From the NCBI RefSeq assembly GCF_030733205.1, contig NZ_JASHJL010000001.1:1-64000 (forward strand): a stretch of DNA of 64,000 nucleotides, given 5' to 3'. The stretch's first letter is position 1. Each line of letters starts with the position of its first letter. The position numbers were made by a program, and so were the translations under genes. The stretch comes from Mameliella sp. MMSF_3455 (GTDB taxonomy: Bacteria > Pseudomonadota > Alphaproteobacteria > Rhodobacterales > Rhodobacteraceae). Shown one piece after another: positions 27,394 to 34,914 of the stretch. The notes under the pieces were generated by a model. That model did no database searches, had not been told where the DNA came from, and saw nothing but the letters and a program-made list of their open reading frames with translations.

Positions 27394-27795
27394 CTACGCC
27401 AGCGCCAGATAGCTCAGCGTGAACGAAAGTAGGGCAAGCACCACCATCAAGCTGCCAATGATCGCTGCTGAGCTGAGAAAGCTGAATGGCTTTCCCTCCC
27501 TGTCTTCGAGGACGATGTGAACGGCGAGAACTGAGAACAGAAACCCCGGTAGGAACCGAACCAGACGTGCTATATCCCCCAGTCTTTCCGACATGGTAAG
27601 ACCCACCAAGAAGTCGTTGATCAAAATGCCGACATAGCCAAATATTGACCCGTAAAAGAAGGCCCAGAACCCCTGAGGAAAACTGACAGATCTACGTAGA
27701 GCGAATTTCGCAAACATCACGATCCAGAGCCCGCCAGGGAAACTCCATGCAAACATGATGGCAGTTTCGTAGAGAATGGTCTTGATCATCTTCAA
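27394..27795 (-). CDS. Phage membrane protein, candidate superinfection exclusion
   Basis: This encodes 133 aa with about four hydrophobic spans (AIMFAWSFPGGLWIVMFAKFA, FWAFFYGSIFGYVGILINDFL, FLPGFLFSVLAVHIVL, AAIIGSLMVVLALLSFTLSYL). It is the last gene of the leftward operon that begins with an Arc-type repressor and is convergent with the giant ejection-protein gene (10-bp gap). P22 places its membrane exclusion gene sieA at this point, between an ejection protein and mnt. No sequence similarity to SieA is claimed. Base composition is lower in GC than neighbouring structural genes. Confidence 0.55.
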   Translation of the reverse strand: MKMIKTILYETAIMFAWSFPGGLWIVMFAKFALRRSVSFPQGFWAFFYGSIFGYVGILINDFLVGLTMSERLGDIARLVRFLPGFLFSVLAVHIVLEDREGKPFSFLSSAAIIGSLMVVLALLSFTLSYLALA

Positions 27796-27831
27796 ATTCC
27801 AAGTGTGGGAACGAACGTTTTTTCCTGGTGC

Positions 27832-28113
27832 CTAGACCGCGATGTAGGCGATGATCGCAATTGTGAAAATTACGGTAAGGATAGACCATGAGACCCAAAA
27901 GCTTGTGTGCCGGTCGAGCAATTTGCGAACTCCAGAAATCATCGCAGCAGGGAGCATCGCAACAAAAGATGCGCCAGCGGACCGGAAAATGAGAGTGTAT
28001 AAATCATCGCCGGAAGCTTCCCCAGGAAGCCAGCCATTCTGGTAGATATCTGCCAGAGCAAAGAGCGCGATAGATAGTATGGCAGCCAATATAGGCGGGA
28101 AAAACACTCTCAA
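27832..28113 (-). CDS. Small phage membrane protein
   Basis: This encodes 93 aa with three predicted membrane spans (IFPPILAAILSIALFALADI-like N-terminal span, SAGASFVAMLPAAMISGV, WSILTVIFTIAIIAYIAV). It sits 36 nt upstream of the other membrane protein gene and downstream of the 230-aa gene in the leftward operon. Lower GC and lack of recognisable homology mark it as accessory cargo. A role in prophage-encoded exclusion or lysogenic conversion is inferred from position only. Confidence 0.5.
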   Translation of the reverse strand: MRVFFPPILAAILSIALFALADIYQNGWLPGEASGDDLYTLIFRSAGASFVAMLPAAMISGVRKLLDRHTSFWVSWSILTVIFTIAIIAYIAV

Positions 28114-28170
28114 TTCACAATCCTCAAGTGGGTGTTTGACCAGTGATCGGTAAGCGCATGAAGCTAGGCT

Positions 28171-28863
28171 TCATTGATCTTTTGACGGATTTGGAGCTTC
28201 CAGTTGTTTTGGCTTGGAGGGAGCCTCAAGCTGACGATGTTCGACGACATTGCGCACTGTCTTGGTGCGCACCTTCTGCACCAGTGCCGCAAGTGGTTCG
28301 CCGTCTTTTCCAAGTTTCTTCGCCGCGTCGCCGATTTCCGAGACCGAGGCCAAGATCGTTGCGAACCTCCCTTTGGGCTTCAACACTTCACTCTCGGCTT
28401 TGGTAATCCAGTACAGGACTCGCCGTTTGTGATCGTCTTCAAAACTTGCTCCAAAGGAAACCATCTGGCGAGCCTCCTGGAGATTTCCGAGCACAGACCG
28501 GCGATCTTCTTCAACCCAGTCGACCCCGTTGAAACGCTCGTCGTCATCAGCGTCGATGAAGTGATCATTAAGGGAGTTCGCGAGGAATAGTTTCTCGACA
28601 ATGCTCAGGAGGTTGACCAGAGAATTGTAGTTCGATCCGTTCAGGCACTGCAGTACGTTTTCAAGCGGTTCGGAATAATCCCCTGAATTCACCAATCTGC
28701 GGCTTGTGGTCTGCAGAATGCGAACATCCGCGATGCATGCAGTTTTCTGGATCGCGTTTATGGCGTTATTTTTTGGAGTTGCGCGAGCAACGCTCAGAAG
28801 GTTTTCAAGAACCTGCTGAAACGCGTCGTGTGGGTCCTTTGGAAGATCACGGATGTTTGTCAT
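28171..28863 (-). CDS. Unknown 230-aa prophage cargo protein
   Basis: This is a soluble, mostly helical protein (LENLLSVARATPKNNAINAIQKTA; LENVLQCLNGSNYNSLVNLLSIVEKLFL; HKRRVLYWITKAESEV) with a charged C-terminus containing two QLEAP repeats (residues ~213-224). There are no membrane spans, nuclease motifs or ATP-binding motifs that I can see. It lies between the Arc-type repressor gene (24 nt upstream) and two membrane protein genes in one leftward operon, so it is probably expressed in the lysogen. It could be part of an exclusion or defence module; this is not established. Confidence 0.5.
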   Translation of the reverse strand: MTNIRDLPKDPHDAFQQVLENLLSVARATPKNNAINAIQKTACIADVRILQTTSRRLVNSGDYSEPLENVLQCLNGSNYNSLVNLLSIVEKLFLANSLNDHFIDADDDERFNGVDWVEEDRRSVLGNLQEARQMVSFGASFEDDHKRRVLYWITKAESEVLKPKGRFATILASVSEIGDAAKKLGKDGEPLAALVQKVRTKTVRNVVEHRQLEAPSKPKQLEAPNPSKDQ

Positions 28864-28887
28864 GTGGTTTTGGGGCCTTGGTATTTG

Positions 28888-29331
28888 TCAATCGTCGTCA
28901 GTGGGAAAGGGGGTGCCGTCATCAAACTCGATCTTTCCGCCTTGGCCAATCCTGGTGCCAGTGGGTATTGTTTTCTTCATTTCGATTGGCAGGTCGCCTT
29001 TCAAAATGACTTCCGACTTCATGTCATCGCCATCACCTGTCACCAAAATACCCAAGAGCAGGTGTTTCGTAGCTGGGTGCTTGGCGAGTTTTGCGTTGAC
29101 CTGAGATAGTCTTTCATCAAGTTCGCTGGATGGACCGCCTGCACGGACGTACTCTATCCACGAGGCTAGAGTAGAAAGCTCCATGTCTTCCATTGGGGCA
29201 GGGTACTTTTCTTCAAGCGTTGCAACAATTTCCGCAGTCATGCTGCGGTGGTTGCCCCTCGCCGCAGCTTCGACGCGAGCCTTAAGGTCTTCAGGTATTC
29301 TGAGTCGGAAATGGAGGTCTTCTCGTGCCAT
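28888..29331 (-). CDS. Arc/Mnt-family repressor (long form)
   Basis: This encodes 147 aa. The N-terminus, MAREDLHFRLRIPEDLKARVEAAARGNHRSMTAE, is a ribbon-helix-helix of the Arc/Mnt family: a beta strand HFRLRIP, helix A, then the NHRSMTAEIVATLE helix B. Residues 50-90 are helical and could tetramerise, as in Mnt. The tail (EFDDGTPFPTDDD) is acidic. It is divergent from a second Arc-type gene across a 93-bp region with repeated operator-like half sites, mirroring mnt versus arc-ant in P22 immI. Confidence 0.82.
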   Translation of the reverse strand: MAREDLHFRLRIPEDLKARVEAAARGNHRSMTAEIVATLEEKYPAPMEDMELSTLASWIEYVRAGGPSSELDERLSQVNAKLAKHPATKHLLLGILVTGDGDDMKSEVILKGDLPIEMKKTIPTGTRIGQGGKIEFDDGTPFPTDDD

Positions 29332-29424
29332 GACGCACGAATGCCCCACAAGTAGCTTGACGGCAATGCCACACATATGACACACATCGACATGCCACAC
29401 CAATGACACACCGGAAGGAAAGAG
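29332..29424. promoter_or_regulatory. Divergent operator region with paired 20-bp repeats
   Basis: Two direct copies of ATGCCACACnnATGACACAC lie at 29366-29385 and 29392-29411, a 26-bp period, with a degenerate half site ATGCCCCAC at 29341. Each unit is itself two ATGnCACAC half sites 11 bp apart. They fill the space between divergent Arc-type repressor genes, where ribbon-helix-helix dimers bind tandem half sites. The last copy ends 13 bp before the rightward start codon. Confidence 0.65.
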
Positions 29425-29583
29425 ATGGCACGAGGAGATCCTGAAATGAGGATCCGCATTCCAGAAGACGTGAAGGCATGGGTCAAAAGCGAGGCGGCGC
29501 GAAACGTGCGCAGCCAAACCGCACAGATCGTTGTTGTTCTGAGGAATGCCATGCGGGAAGAAGAGGCAACCGCAGAAAAGTAA
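29425..29583 (+). CDS. Arc-family repressor (short form, 52 aa)
   Basis: ATG at 29425 after GGAAGGAAAGAG encodes 52 aa, almost exactly the size of P22 Arc (53 aa). MRIRIPEDVKAWVKSEAA supplies the beta strand and helix A, and NVRSQTAQIVVVLRNAM the second helix of a ribbon-helix-helix. It is the first gene of the rightward operon that ends in the antirepressor, and a strong hairpin follows immediately. By analogy it would autoregulate the antirepressor promoter. Confidence 0.8.
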   Translation: MARGDPEMRIRIPEDVKAWVKSEAARNVRSQTAQIVVVLRNAMREEEATAEK

Positions 29584-29613
29584 AGCCGCCGGGACGGCCA
29601 TCCCGACGGCTTT
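29582..29613 (+). terminator. Hairpin between arc-like gene and downstream genes
   Basis: A 13-bp stem with one mismatch (AAAGCCGCCGGGA / TCCCGACGGCTTT, loop CGGCCA) starts within the arc-like stop codon. There is only a short T run, so it may attenuate rather than fully stop transcription into the antirepressor gene. Confidence 0.6.
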
Positions 29614-29649
29614 GATGAAAACCCAACGCGTATGAAGGGAACTTCGAAA

Positions 29650-29946
29650 ATGAAGATATCTGAACTGACAACCAAAATCCAGCCTAGCGATGGAAAATCG
29701 TTTTCTCGACGCGCCACATTGACCTGTTTGGCGGCTGCGGTGGTCTCTCCTGCCCTGGCATACCAGATGCCAATCACCGACCCCCCCGAGCCTGACCTGC
29801 CGGAATGGTGGAAAAAGTTGATCGTGGAGTTGCAGCAGCTTCGGGACGCATCGCCCGACCACCTCGGGACCGGCGGCAAATACATCGTCGTCCGCGCCCA
29901 ACGGCTCGATGCGATCCTTGAGGAAGCGATGGGAGGGCTGGTTTGA
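29650..29946 (+). CDS. Small prophage protein with Tat-like signal peptide
   Basis: This encodes about 98 aa (the in-frame ATG at 29632 adds six residues; 29650 has GGGAA upstream). Near the N-terminus is FSRRATLTCLAAAVVSPALA, which has the twin-arginine, hydrophobic stretch and AxA cleavage pattern of an exported protein. The mature part is short and helical (PEWWKKLIVELQQLRDA; VVRAQRLDAILEEAMGGL). It lies between the arc-like and antirepressor genes. Its function is unknown; an exported product encoded in an immunity operon is unusual. Confidence 0.55.
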   Translation: MKISELTTKIQPSDGKSFSRRATLTCLAAAVVSPALAYQMPITDPPEPDLPEWWKKLIVELQQLRDASPDHLGTGGKYIVVRAQRLDAILEEAMGGLV

Positions 29947-30695
29947 TGGAACGTCAGGACATAAACCCCGGCGCGGCGAGCGTCCCGTCAATCATCGGCG
30001 CCCCGGCGTTGACCATGAGCAGCCGTGAGATTGCGGAGCTGTGCGAGAAGCAGCACAAACACGTGCTGCGCGACATCGAGACCATGCTGGGGCAAATCAC
30101 TGAGCCCAACTTTGGGCCGAGCAACTTCCTGTCAAGCTACACGGACAGTACGGGCCGCAGCCTCAAGGAGTACCGCCTCCCGAAAGACCTGACGGTCACG
30201 CTGATCACCGGCTATCGCGCCGATCTGCGCTACAAGGTGGTCAAAAGGCTCGAAGAGTTGGAAGGTCAGGCGCAGGCCGCGCCGCTGGCCGATCTGTCAG
30301 ATCCAGCTGTCCTCGTTCCGTTGCTGACCACCTACGCACAGAGGACCCAGGTCGCGGAAGCCAAGGTGAACGAAATGTCACCCAAGGCGGAAGCATTCGA
30401 CCGTCTCGACGTGGCGGAAGGCAACCTGACCGTCCGTCCTGCTTCCAAGGTCCTCAACTACCCAGAGCGCAAGTTGACACGATGGATGGAACTGAACCGC
30501 TGGGCCTTTCGGCAGAACGGAAAGGGGCCTCTGCAGGCATACGTCGAGAAGCGGAACGCTGGCTATCTGGATCACAGGCTGCGCCACTTCGATGATCCCA
30601 AGACTGGGGAGCCGAAAGTTGAAGTCACGCTGGTCATCACGCCGAAAGGACTGGCGAAATTGGCGAAAGTCCTTCCTAAGGATGGTGCAGCATGA
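29946..30695 (+). CDS. Phage antirepressor: Rha domain plus KilAC/ANT domain
   Basis: This encodes 249 aa; ATG at 29946 overlaps the upstream stop (a TTG one codon earlier is possible). Residues ~18-108 match a phage regulatory Rha domain (MSSREIAELCEKQHKHVLRDIE ... SLKEYRLPKDLTVTLITGYRADLRYKVVKRLEELE). Residues ~120-248 match an ANT/KilAC antirepressor domain (KAEAFDRLDVAEGNLTVRPASKVL ... LQAYVEKRNAGYLDHR ... VTLVITPKGLAKLAKVL). In phages such proteins inactivate the prophage repressor. Here it ends the Arc-led operon, the position of ant in P22. Confidence 0.88.
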   Translation: MERQDINPGAASVPSIIGAPALTMSSREIAELCEKQHKHVLRDIETMLGQITEPNFGPSNFLSSYTDSTGRSLKEYRLPKDLTVTLITGYRADLRYKVVKRLEELEGQAQAAPLADLSDPAVLVPLLTTYAQRTQVAEAKVNEMSPKAEAFDRLDVAEGNLTVRPASKVLNYPERKLTRWMELNRWAFRQNGKGPLQAYVEKRNAGYLDHRLRHFDDPKTGEPKVEVTLVITPKGLAKLAKVLPKDGAA

Positions 30696-30910
30696 GAGAA
30701 ATCAAAGTCAATGAATTCGGGGTGTCCGAAGATGGCGACAAGTTCGATCTTGTCGCATCGCCTGATGCCGTAGACGCCGGATTGATGGTCAATGAGCCCG
30801 TGATTTTGATCTACCCGGATGGTCGGCGAGTGAAGACTACACAAGCCAAGATCACCAAGTTGGGCTTAGCTATAGCCGCAAGCCAAATGTCTGCGGGAAA
30901 CCGGCACTGA
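30692..30910 (+). CDS. Small phage protein downstream of antirepressor
   Basis: This encodes 72 aa, starting at an ATGA overlap with the antirepressor stop. The sequence is acidic at first (EFGVSEDGDKFDLVASPDAVDAG), then has a short beta/alpha part (NEPVILIYPDGRRVKTTQAKITKLGLAIAAS). There are no motifs. Coupling implies coexpression with the antirepressor. Confidence 0.5.
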   Translation: MREIKVNEFGVSEDGDKFDLVASPDAVDAGLMVNEPVILIYPDGRRVKTTQAKITKLGLAIAASQMSAGNRH

Positions 30911-30939
30911 ATAAACCCCTACTAGGGCGCTGAGGTAGC

Positions 30940-31145
30940 ATGGGCGGGCGACCGCCCTTGTTCGTGTCTGCAAAACACCGCTTGGATAAGTGGGGGGGGC
31001 CGTCGCCTGGGACTCAAAGGGGAAGACCCCTAAGCGCCAATGGGTCCAGTGGAGGGAACCGCGCCCACAGGGGAAACTGCTGTTCCCGGTCTTCGGCGTC
31101 AAGTTTCAGATCATCGCCGACGAGTTCGTTCCGCCGGACATGTAG
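30940..31145 (+). pseudogene. Small gene interrupted (or frameshifted) at an 8-G run
   Basis: ATG at 30940 has GAGG 5 nt upstream and reads MGGRPPLFVSAKHRLDKWGG up to a run of eight G (30992-30999). A different frame continues from the run with coding-like sequence (AWDSKGKTPKRQWVQW ... LLFPVFGVKFQIIADEFVPPDM) to a TAG at 31143. Adding one G, or a -1 slip on the run, joins them into one ~68-residue protein. A GTG at 30990 could also start the second part alone. The 3' end overlaps a leftward gene by 35 nt. Confidence 0.4.
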
Positions 31146-31332
31146 GCGGGCCGTGTTCCTGCCAGGCGCGCACGGCGGCCTCGACCGGCCCCGGCACTTC
31201 TCGGGCCTGTGTCCATCGCCACACGGTCGACGGCGCGACACGCATCCGGGCGGACAGTTTGGCCTGCCATCCCTTGTCACCCCACCATAGGCGGGCCTGC
31301 ACTCGCAGCTCCTGTCCGCTCATCGCTTTCAT
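31111..31332 (-). CDS. Small helix-turn-helix regulator
   Basis: This encodes 73 aa (ATG at 31332; 31323 is also possible). Residues ~5-55 form a compact HTH: QELRVQARLWWGDKGWQAKLSARMRVAPSTVWRWTQAREVPGPVEAAV, with APSTVWRW as a likely recognition helix. It is divergent from the rightward tail operon that begins at 31445. Directly upstream of its start lie four TGCAA repeats, probably its operator. It may control late or tail gene expression or its own. Confidence 0.6.
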   Translation of the reverse strand: MKAMSGQELRVQARLWWGDKGWQAKLSARMRVAPSTVWRWTQAREVPGPVEAAVRAWQEHGPPTCPAERTRRR

Positions 31333-31342
31333 TCATTCATTC

Positions 31343-31367
31343 TGCAATATTGCAATTTGCAATGCAA
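31343..31367. promoter_or_regulatory. TGCAA repeat operator for the small HTH regulator
   Basis: TGCAA occurs at 31343, 31351, 31358 and 31363; the first two half sites form the perfect 12-bp palindrome TGCAATATTGCA (31343-31354). The block lies between the leftward HTH gene start (31332) and the rightward structural gene (31445). Confidence 0.55.
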
Positions 31368-31444
31368 CTTCCCGCCGCACAGCCCGGGCCGGGCGGGACA
31401 CCCTTTCCGCGTCTGAATTTTCACGCCAATCGAAAGGACACACC

Positions 31445-32371
31445 ATGACACGATCGAAGTGGGACGAGGTGCAGGAAACTCTCACCTCCGGCAATTCCGG
31501 CGGCTCCTTTACCGTTTCCTATCCGACCGGCCGCGAGGCTGCAGACTACCAGGGTGGGACCGAGCATATCCTGTTGGGCCAGTCCTTCCGGCAGCTCAAG
31601 GCGGAATACAACGAGTTCTCGCTGACTTTCGGCGCCTCGAACATCACCGTCACCATGAACACCAACGTCACCGGCCCCGCCGGCGAGACGGTGACCCTGA
31701 TGCTGGACCGGGCCGAGGCCGACGCCCGCGTGGTCGACGGCGGCACCGATCTTGCCAGCGCGACCAAGATGAACGCGATGGAGGTCGTGGAAATCGACTT
31801 GGGCGCGCCGATCACTGCCGATGTGGATGGTGTCTGCACGGTCGAACTGCTGGGCGCGGCGGGCGCGATCCCGATCGACGGCGCGCAGGCGGCGTCCGGC
31901 GTCGCAACGCTTGATGTCCCCCGCAACATCACCCTGACCACGGCGACCACTGACCATTCCGGGCTGACTATCACCGTGACCGGCACCGATGAGTACGGGG
32001 CAACCGTTGTCGAGGACATCACCGGCCCCAACAACAACACGGTCGGCGGCAAGAAGGCGTTCAAGACAGTCACCGCCGTGGAATCCGATGGGGCGATTGC
32101 CACCAACGGTATCTCGGTCGGTTTCGGCGACGTGCTGGGCTTGCCGGTGTTCATGGCCGAGGCTGGCGATGTCGTCTATGAGAAGGAAAATGGGGCGGCC
32201 GCAACGGCGGGAACCTTTGTTGCCGGCGTCCAGACCACGCCGTCCGCGACGACCGGGGACGTGCGCGGCACCTATGACCCGAACAGCGCGTGCGATGGTT
32301 CCAAGGTGTTCAAGGCCGGTATCGCCGTGCGCAACACCGCCTACAAGGGCGCGACCCAGTATTCCGGCTGA
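31445..32371 (+). CDS. Phage structural protein, probably decoration or tail
   Basis: This encodes 308 aa; ATG follows GAAAGGA. It is almost entirely beta-strand with Thr/Gly/Ala-rich sequence (SNITVTMNTNVTGPAGETVTLMLDRAEADARVV; VATLDVPRNITLTTATTDHSGLTITVTGTDEYGATVVEDI; FVAGVQTTPSATTGDVRGTYDPNS). This is typical of head-decoration or tail proteins. It is the first gene after the HTH regulator and ends just before a terminator. The family is not identified. Confidence 0.6.
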   Translation: MTRSKWDEVQETLTSGNSGGSFTVSYPTGREAADYQGGTEHILLGQSFRQLKAEYNEFSLTFGASNITVTMNTNVTGPAGETVTLMLDRAEADARVVDGGTDLASATKMNAMEVVEIDLGAPITADVDGVCTVELLGAAGAIPIDGAQAASGVATLDVPRNITLTTATTDHSGLTITVTGTDEYGATVVEDITGPNNNTVGGKKAFKTVTAVESDGAIATNGISVGFGDVLGLPVFMAEAGDVVYEKENGAAATAGTFVAGVQTTPSATTGDVRGTYDPNSACDGSKVFKAGIAVRNTAYKGATQYSG

Positions 32372-32395
32372 CCTGGTTGATCCAGACTGAATGAG

Positions 32396-32420
32396 CGCGG
32401 GGGCTTCGGCTCCCGCGTTT
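32396..32420 (+). terminator. UUCG-loop intrinsic terminator before the tailspike
   Basis: A 9-bp stem CGCGGGGGC / GCTCCCGCG with a TTCG tetraloop is followed by TTT. It covers the in-frame ATG at 32391 of the next ORF, which argues that the tailspike starts downstream at 32496. Confidence 0.75.
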
Positions 32421-32495
32421 CGCCGCACAGGCGGTTCCTATCCCCTCATGTTTGCTCGCAAGGCGGCGATGCCGCGAGAAAAATTGGGGTCAAAT

Positions 32496-34904
32496 ATGCC
32501 TTGGAATAGCTCCACCAAAACGGCATCCGCGCTTTTCACCTTCACGGACACCTACAGCGCCGCCGATCAGGCCAAGAGAGCGCATTTCGATGCCATGTGG
32601 TCTGACATCATCGATACGATTCAAAGTGTCGCTGACGATCTACTGGCCACGGCCAAAAAGACCTATGATTCAAAGGCGGCCATGATCGCCAGCGGGATCG
32701 GGTATGATGAAGCGTCGACAGGCGACATCATTCGCGCGGGATCTCTGCTCTTCAAGGTCATGGCAGAGGGCACCACGTCAGGCAGCTACGACGAAATCAC
32801 GGTCGCAGGCGCGGAAGGCGCCGGCGGGCTCAAGATGGTTGAAGCCGGTACGGTGTTTTCGACGCGGGATAAGGCCGGCCGCGGTGATAGCTTAGGCGCG
32901 CCGGCGATCATCGTTGATGGCGTGGTCTATCAGTACGATGTCAGCGGCACAGACCTGACCACCGGAGACGCGAGGACTTGGACCTCTGCGCAGTTCGTCA
33001 GCTTTAAGACAGCGGCTCAAATGGTGGCATCGGCCCGCATCTGGGTTGGGGGGAACGCCTTCGTTGAAGAGACGGGACAGGCCTATGACATCGTGGCGGC
33101 GGCGACCTACACATCTGATGGCGATCTGGTTCGTGACCTGACAGGCATTTCAGGCCAAGCAGTTTCGAGGACCAAGGTTTTTGAATCTGTGTCGTCGCTT
33201 CAAAGCGACGTAAGAGGGTATTCCCACCTGACCGCCGGCGAGACACTTCAAACAAAAGGCCCAGTCTACACTTACGAGGTGGCGGATTCTGGCGCTTCGG
33301 ATCACCACCTGACCACGGCGGGTGGCGTCAAACTCTACGTCCTTCCAAGCGCATCGGGGCGCTACAACGTCAAGGCGTTTGGCGCCAAGGGCGATGGCAC
33401 CACGGACGACAGCGCGGCGATCCAGGCGGCGGTCGACCTGGGCAAGGCGACACCGGGCGTCACCATCTACTTTCCCAAGGGGGCCTTCCGCGTCGTGACG
33501 TCGATCGACTGCACCTATGCGGGATCGGCTGCGGGGATTGCCTCGGGCTACTACGGTTTCGTGATCGAGGGGTCCGACCAGATCAACTCGATCATCAAGT
33601 GCGAGACGGCGGGGGCGCCGACCTGGGACATGACCGGCAAGCCGCGCATGACCTTCCGCAACATCAGCTTCGCCAACTACTCGGACGGGGCGCACAACCC
33701 GTCCTGCATGTTGCTCCTGGCCCGGAACACGACCAACGGCTACGCGGGCGGGCATGTGTTCGAACGTATGACGTTTCGAGGTTATGCCGAAGAGACCGGC
33801 GTGCAATGCGCGTCGTCGGAGGTGAACAAGTGGATCAACGTCGATTTCGAGACCTACAAGACTGGCGCCTCGGGGCTTGAGCTGACCGAGCAGATCGAAA
33901 CCACGGTCAACTCCGAATACATCGACCTTTCGTCGCACACTTTTGTTGGTGGCAACACGCGGCACATGTTCATCGGCTGCGCCTTCAACGGCTCGTCCGT
34001 GCCGAGCGGCACGCACTACGTCCGCTGCTCCGGCATCGACAACTCGCAGTTCATCGCACCCTACTTCAACTTTCAGAACGGCGAGGCCGCCGTGCATTTC
34101 TCGGATAACTGCTCGAACCTGACCATGAGCGATTTGCGCGTGGAAGGGTCCGGCGACTATTTCATCCGCGTGGGGGATGGCGCCTCGGTGGAGGCTCTGG
34201 TTCTGACGGGCCGTTCGTCAGCGCCGATCTATGGCGAGGACAACTCGACCATCACCAAGTCGCGGATCGACATGAATTTTCTGGCGACCGGCTCCGGTGT
34301 GCTGTCCAATAGCATCGACGCCTACAACCTGACGGACAGCGATATTCATTTCCTGCCCAACGGGGCGCAGGTGCGCAACAGCGCGCGCGGTTCGCGCTTC
34401 CATCACTACAACGGCGCGGGGGCGCTGTCGTTTCCCACCGGCGATACGACCTCCCCGGAGTTCTACGGCCTGTCGTACAGTGGCGGGGCGTCGGACTATC
34501 GTCGCCGGGTCCACAGCAAGAGCGCGCGGGACAGGGTTGAGCATGGCCGGGTCGAGATTGATACGCTGGTGACGCCTCTTGTGCTGACCGAGGGTGCCAG
34601 CGGGACGGTCACGCCGGATCTCGATGATGGGTGTTTCTTCCAATACTCGGTCGACGGCAACATCACCATCGAGCAGCCGAGCAACGCGAACCTTGGCGCC
34701 GACGATCCCAGCTATGGCCAGATGATCACCATTGCCGTCCTGATGGACGGGACGGGCGGCCATTCGGTGACGTTCAACAGTGCCTACGACCTACAGGGCA
34801 AGACCGTGGATACCACGGCCAACGCACAGACGATCCTGACGTTCATGCGCATCAAGTCGGGTGCCGGCTACGGTGCGACGAAGCCGTGGTGCGCGGTGCT
34901 GTGA
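32496..34904 (+). CDS. Tailspike with pectate-lyase-type beta-helix
   Basis: This encodes 802 aa from the ATG at 32496; earlier in-frame ATGs at 32391 and ~32469 lie in or after a terminator. Residues 1-290 form a particle-binding head (PWNSSTKTASALFTFTDTYSAADQ onward). From ~290, YNVKAFGAKGDGTTDDSAAIQAAVD is the entry motif of pectate-lyase-3 type right-handed beta-helices, continued by TIYFPKGAFRV and repeating strand turns to ~680. The C-terminus is a small beta domain. It should bind and possibly cleave host surface polysaccharide. As in P22, it follows the antirepressor region. Confidence 0.82.
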   Translation: MPWNSSTKTASALFTFTDTYSAADQAKRAHFDAMWSDIIDTIQSVADDLLATAKKTYDSKAAMIASGIGYDEASTGDIIRAGSLLFKVMAEGTTSGSYDEITVAGAEGAGGLKMVEAGTVFSTRDKAGRGDSLGAPAIIVDGVVYQYDVSGTDLTTGDARTWTSAQFVSFKTAAQMVASARIWVGGNAFVEETGQAYDIVAAATYTSDGDLVRDLTGISGQAVSRTKVFESVSSLQSDVRGYSHLTAGETLQTKGPVYTYEVADSGASDHHLTTAGGVKLYVLPSASGRYNVKAFGAKGDGTTDDSAAIQAAVDLGKATPGVTIYFPKGAFRVVTSIDCTYAGSAAGIASGYYGFVIEGSDQINSIIKCETAGAPTWDMTGKPRMTFRNISFANYSDGAHNPSCMLLLARNTTNGYAGGHVFERMTFRGYAEETGVQCASSEVNKWINVDFETYKTGASGLELTEQIETTVNSEYIDLSSHTFVGGNTRHMFIGCAFNGSSVPSGTHYVRCSGIDNSQFIAPYFNFQNGEAAVHFSDNCSNLTMSDLRVEGSGDYFIRVGDGASVEALVLTGRSSAPIYGEDNSTITKSRIDMNFLATGSGVLSNSIDAYNLTDSDIHFLPNGAQVRNSARGSRFHHYNGAGALSFPTGDTTSPEFYGLSYSGGASDYRRRVHSKSARDRVEHGRVEIDTLVTPLVLTEGASGTVTPDLDDGCFFQYSVDGNITIEQPSNANLGADDPSYGQMITIAVLMDGTGGHSVTFNSAYDLQGKTVDTTANAQTILTFMRIKSGAGYGATKPWCAVL

Positions 34905-34914
34905 GGGCAGAGGG

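Noticed and set aside
32391-32495. Earlier start of the tailspike gene
   Set aside because: The ATG at 32391 lies at a terminator hairpin and the N-terminal residues are atypical; the start at 32496 is preferred.
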